A DNA stretch of 5,369 nucleotides from an uncultured cyanobacterium (lineage in GTDB: Bacteria > Cyanobacteriota > Cyanobacteriia > PCC-6307 > Cyanobiaceae): the NCBI GenBank assembly GCA_903831165.1, contig CAIKWV010000454.1, positions 1 through 5,369 of the forward strand, given 5' to 3'. A model generated the notes under the pieces. The model saw only the letters and a list, made by a program, of their open reading frames with translations. It ran no database searches and was not told the origin of the DNA. The position numbers and the translations under genes were made by a program. Shown here in pieces: positions 5,038 through 5,369 of the stretch (position 1 is the stretch's first letter; every line of letters starts with the position of its first letter).

Positions 5038-5369
5038 TCAGCGCTTCGGTGACCAGAGGGTGCAGATCGCCACGGTCTGGTCCGCCTGGCTGAGGCTGCT
5101 GCAGCCCAGGTTGGTGGCCCTGGGGCGCTCCAGCAGGATCGAGCGGTGCAGCGGCGAGCTGAGCCACTCCGCCACCACCTGCTGGGGATCCCAGCTCCGC
5201 AGCGGGCCGCCACAGGTGAGCACCTCGCTGCTGGGCTTGAGGCCGGCCTCGCTGAGCGACGCCTGGAAGGCCCGCCAGCGTGTCTGGTCGTGGTCGCAGT
5301 TGCCGCTGCTGCGGATCGATTGCAGCACCGGTCGGAGGTAGTCCCGGTTGCGGGCCGCCAGGTCCGCCG
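5038..5369 (-). CDS. CAP/SCP-domain protein, C-terminal part (runs off right edge)
   Basis: The frame is open from the right edge to the stop at 5040..5038, giving 109 complete codons of a larger protein. The block QQVVAEWLSSPLHRSILL followed by a short turn, LGCSS, and a final strand ending in TVAICTLW is the C-terminal signature of CAP (SCP/PR-1/Ag5) domains, usually written as W-x-x-SxxHRxNLL. The visible start, DLAARNRDYLRPV, would belong to the earlier helix of the domain. Four cysteines (in GNCDH, LTCGG, LGCSS and AICTL) fit an exported, disulfide-bonded protein, but the signal peptide would be outside the window. CAP proteins are generally secreted and their bacterial function is poorly defined. 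The gene is convergent with the TerB-like gene. A GTG at 5328 lies inside the domain and is not its start. Confidence 0.78.
   Translation of the reverse strand, partial: ADLAARNRDYLRPVLQSIRSSGNCDHDQTRWRAFQASLSEAGLKPSSEVLTCGGPLRSWDPQQVVAEWLSSPLHRSILLERPRATNLGCSSLSQADQTVAICTLWSPKR

Overview
The window looks like chromosomal DNA of a GC-rich unicellular cyanobacterium of the Cyanobium/Synechococcus type. This rests on the high GC content, tightly packed and overlapping genes, a pentapeptide-repeat protein, and an AcsF-family oxidative cyclase of chlorophyll synthesis. The taxonomic call is an inference from gene content and was not tested by a search.

Layout. Positions 1-874 (minus strand) carry two coupled genes: a hemerythrin-like diiron protein (874..398), followed by the first 133 codons of an AcsF-family Mg-protoporphyrin IX monomethyl ester cyclase (401 to the left edge). 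Their stop and start codons overlap as ATGA. Positions 875-1265 are a divergent intergenic region holding four 16-bp-spaced direct repeats and a cluster of TCGTGA half-sites. Positions 1266-2221 (plus strand) carry an ArsR-type winged-helix regulator and a pentapeptide-repeat protein, joined by a TGATG stop/start overlap. Positions 2222-2463 have no gene. Positions 2464-4380 (plus strand) form a three-gene overlapping set: a four-helix membrane protein with a glycine-rich loop, a single-anchor extracytoplasmic protein with paired cysteines, and a PfkB-family sugar kinase. Positions 4509-5033 (plus strand) encode a TerB-like protein. From the right edge to 5038 (minus strand) runs the C-terminal part of a CAP/SCP-domain protein, convergent with the TerB-like gene and separated from it by 4 bp.

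The most notable arrangement is the left one. A small protein with all seven hemerythrin iron ligands is translationally coupled to an oxygen-dependent diiron cyclase, opposite an ArsR-type repressor across a region with ordered repeats. This suggests, but does not prove, a module for O2-dependent or O2-regulated chlorophyll synthesis, in which the hemerythrin binds or senses O2 (or handles iron) for the cyclase and the ArsR protein may control both arms. The other genes look like ordinary cyanobacterial genome content of poorly known function.
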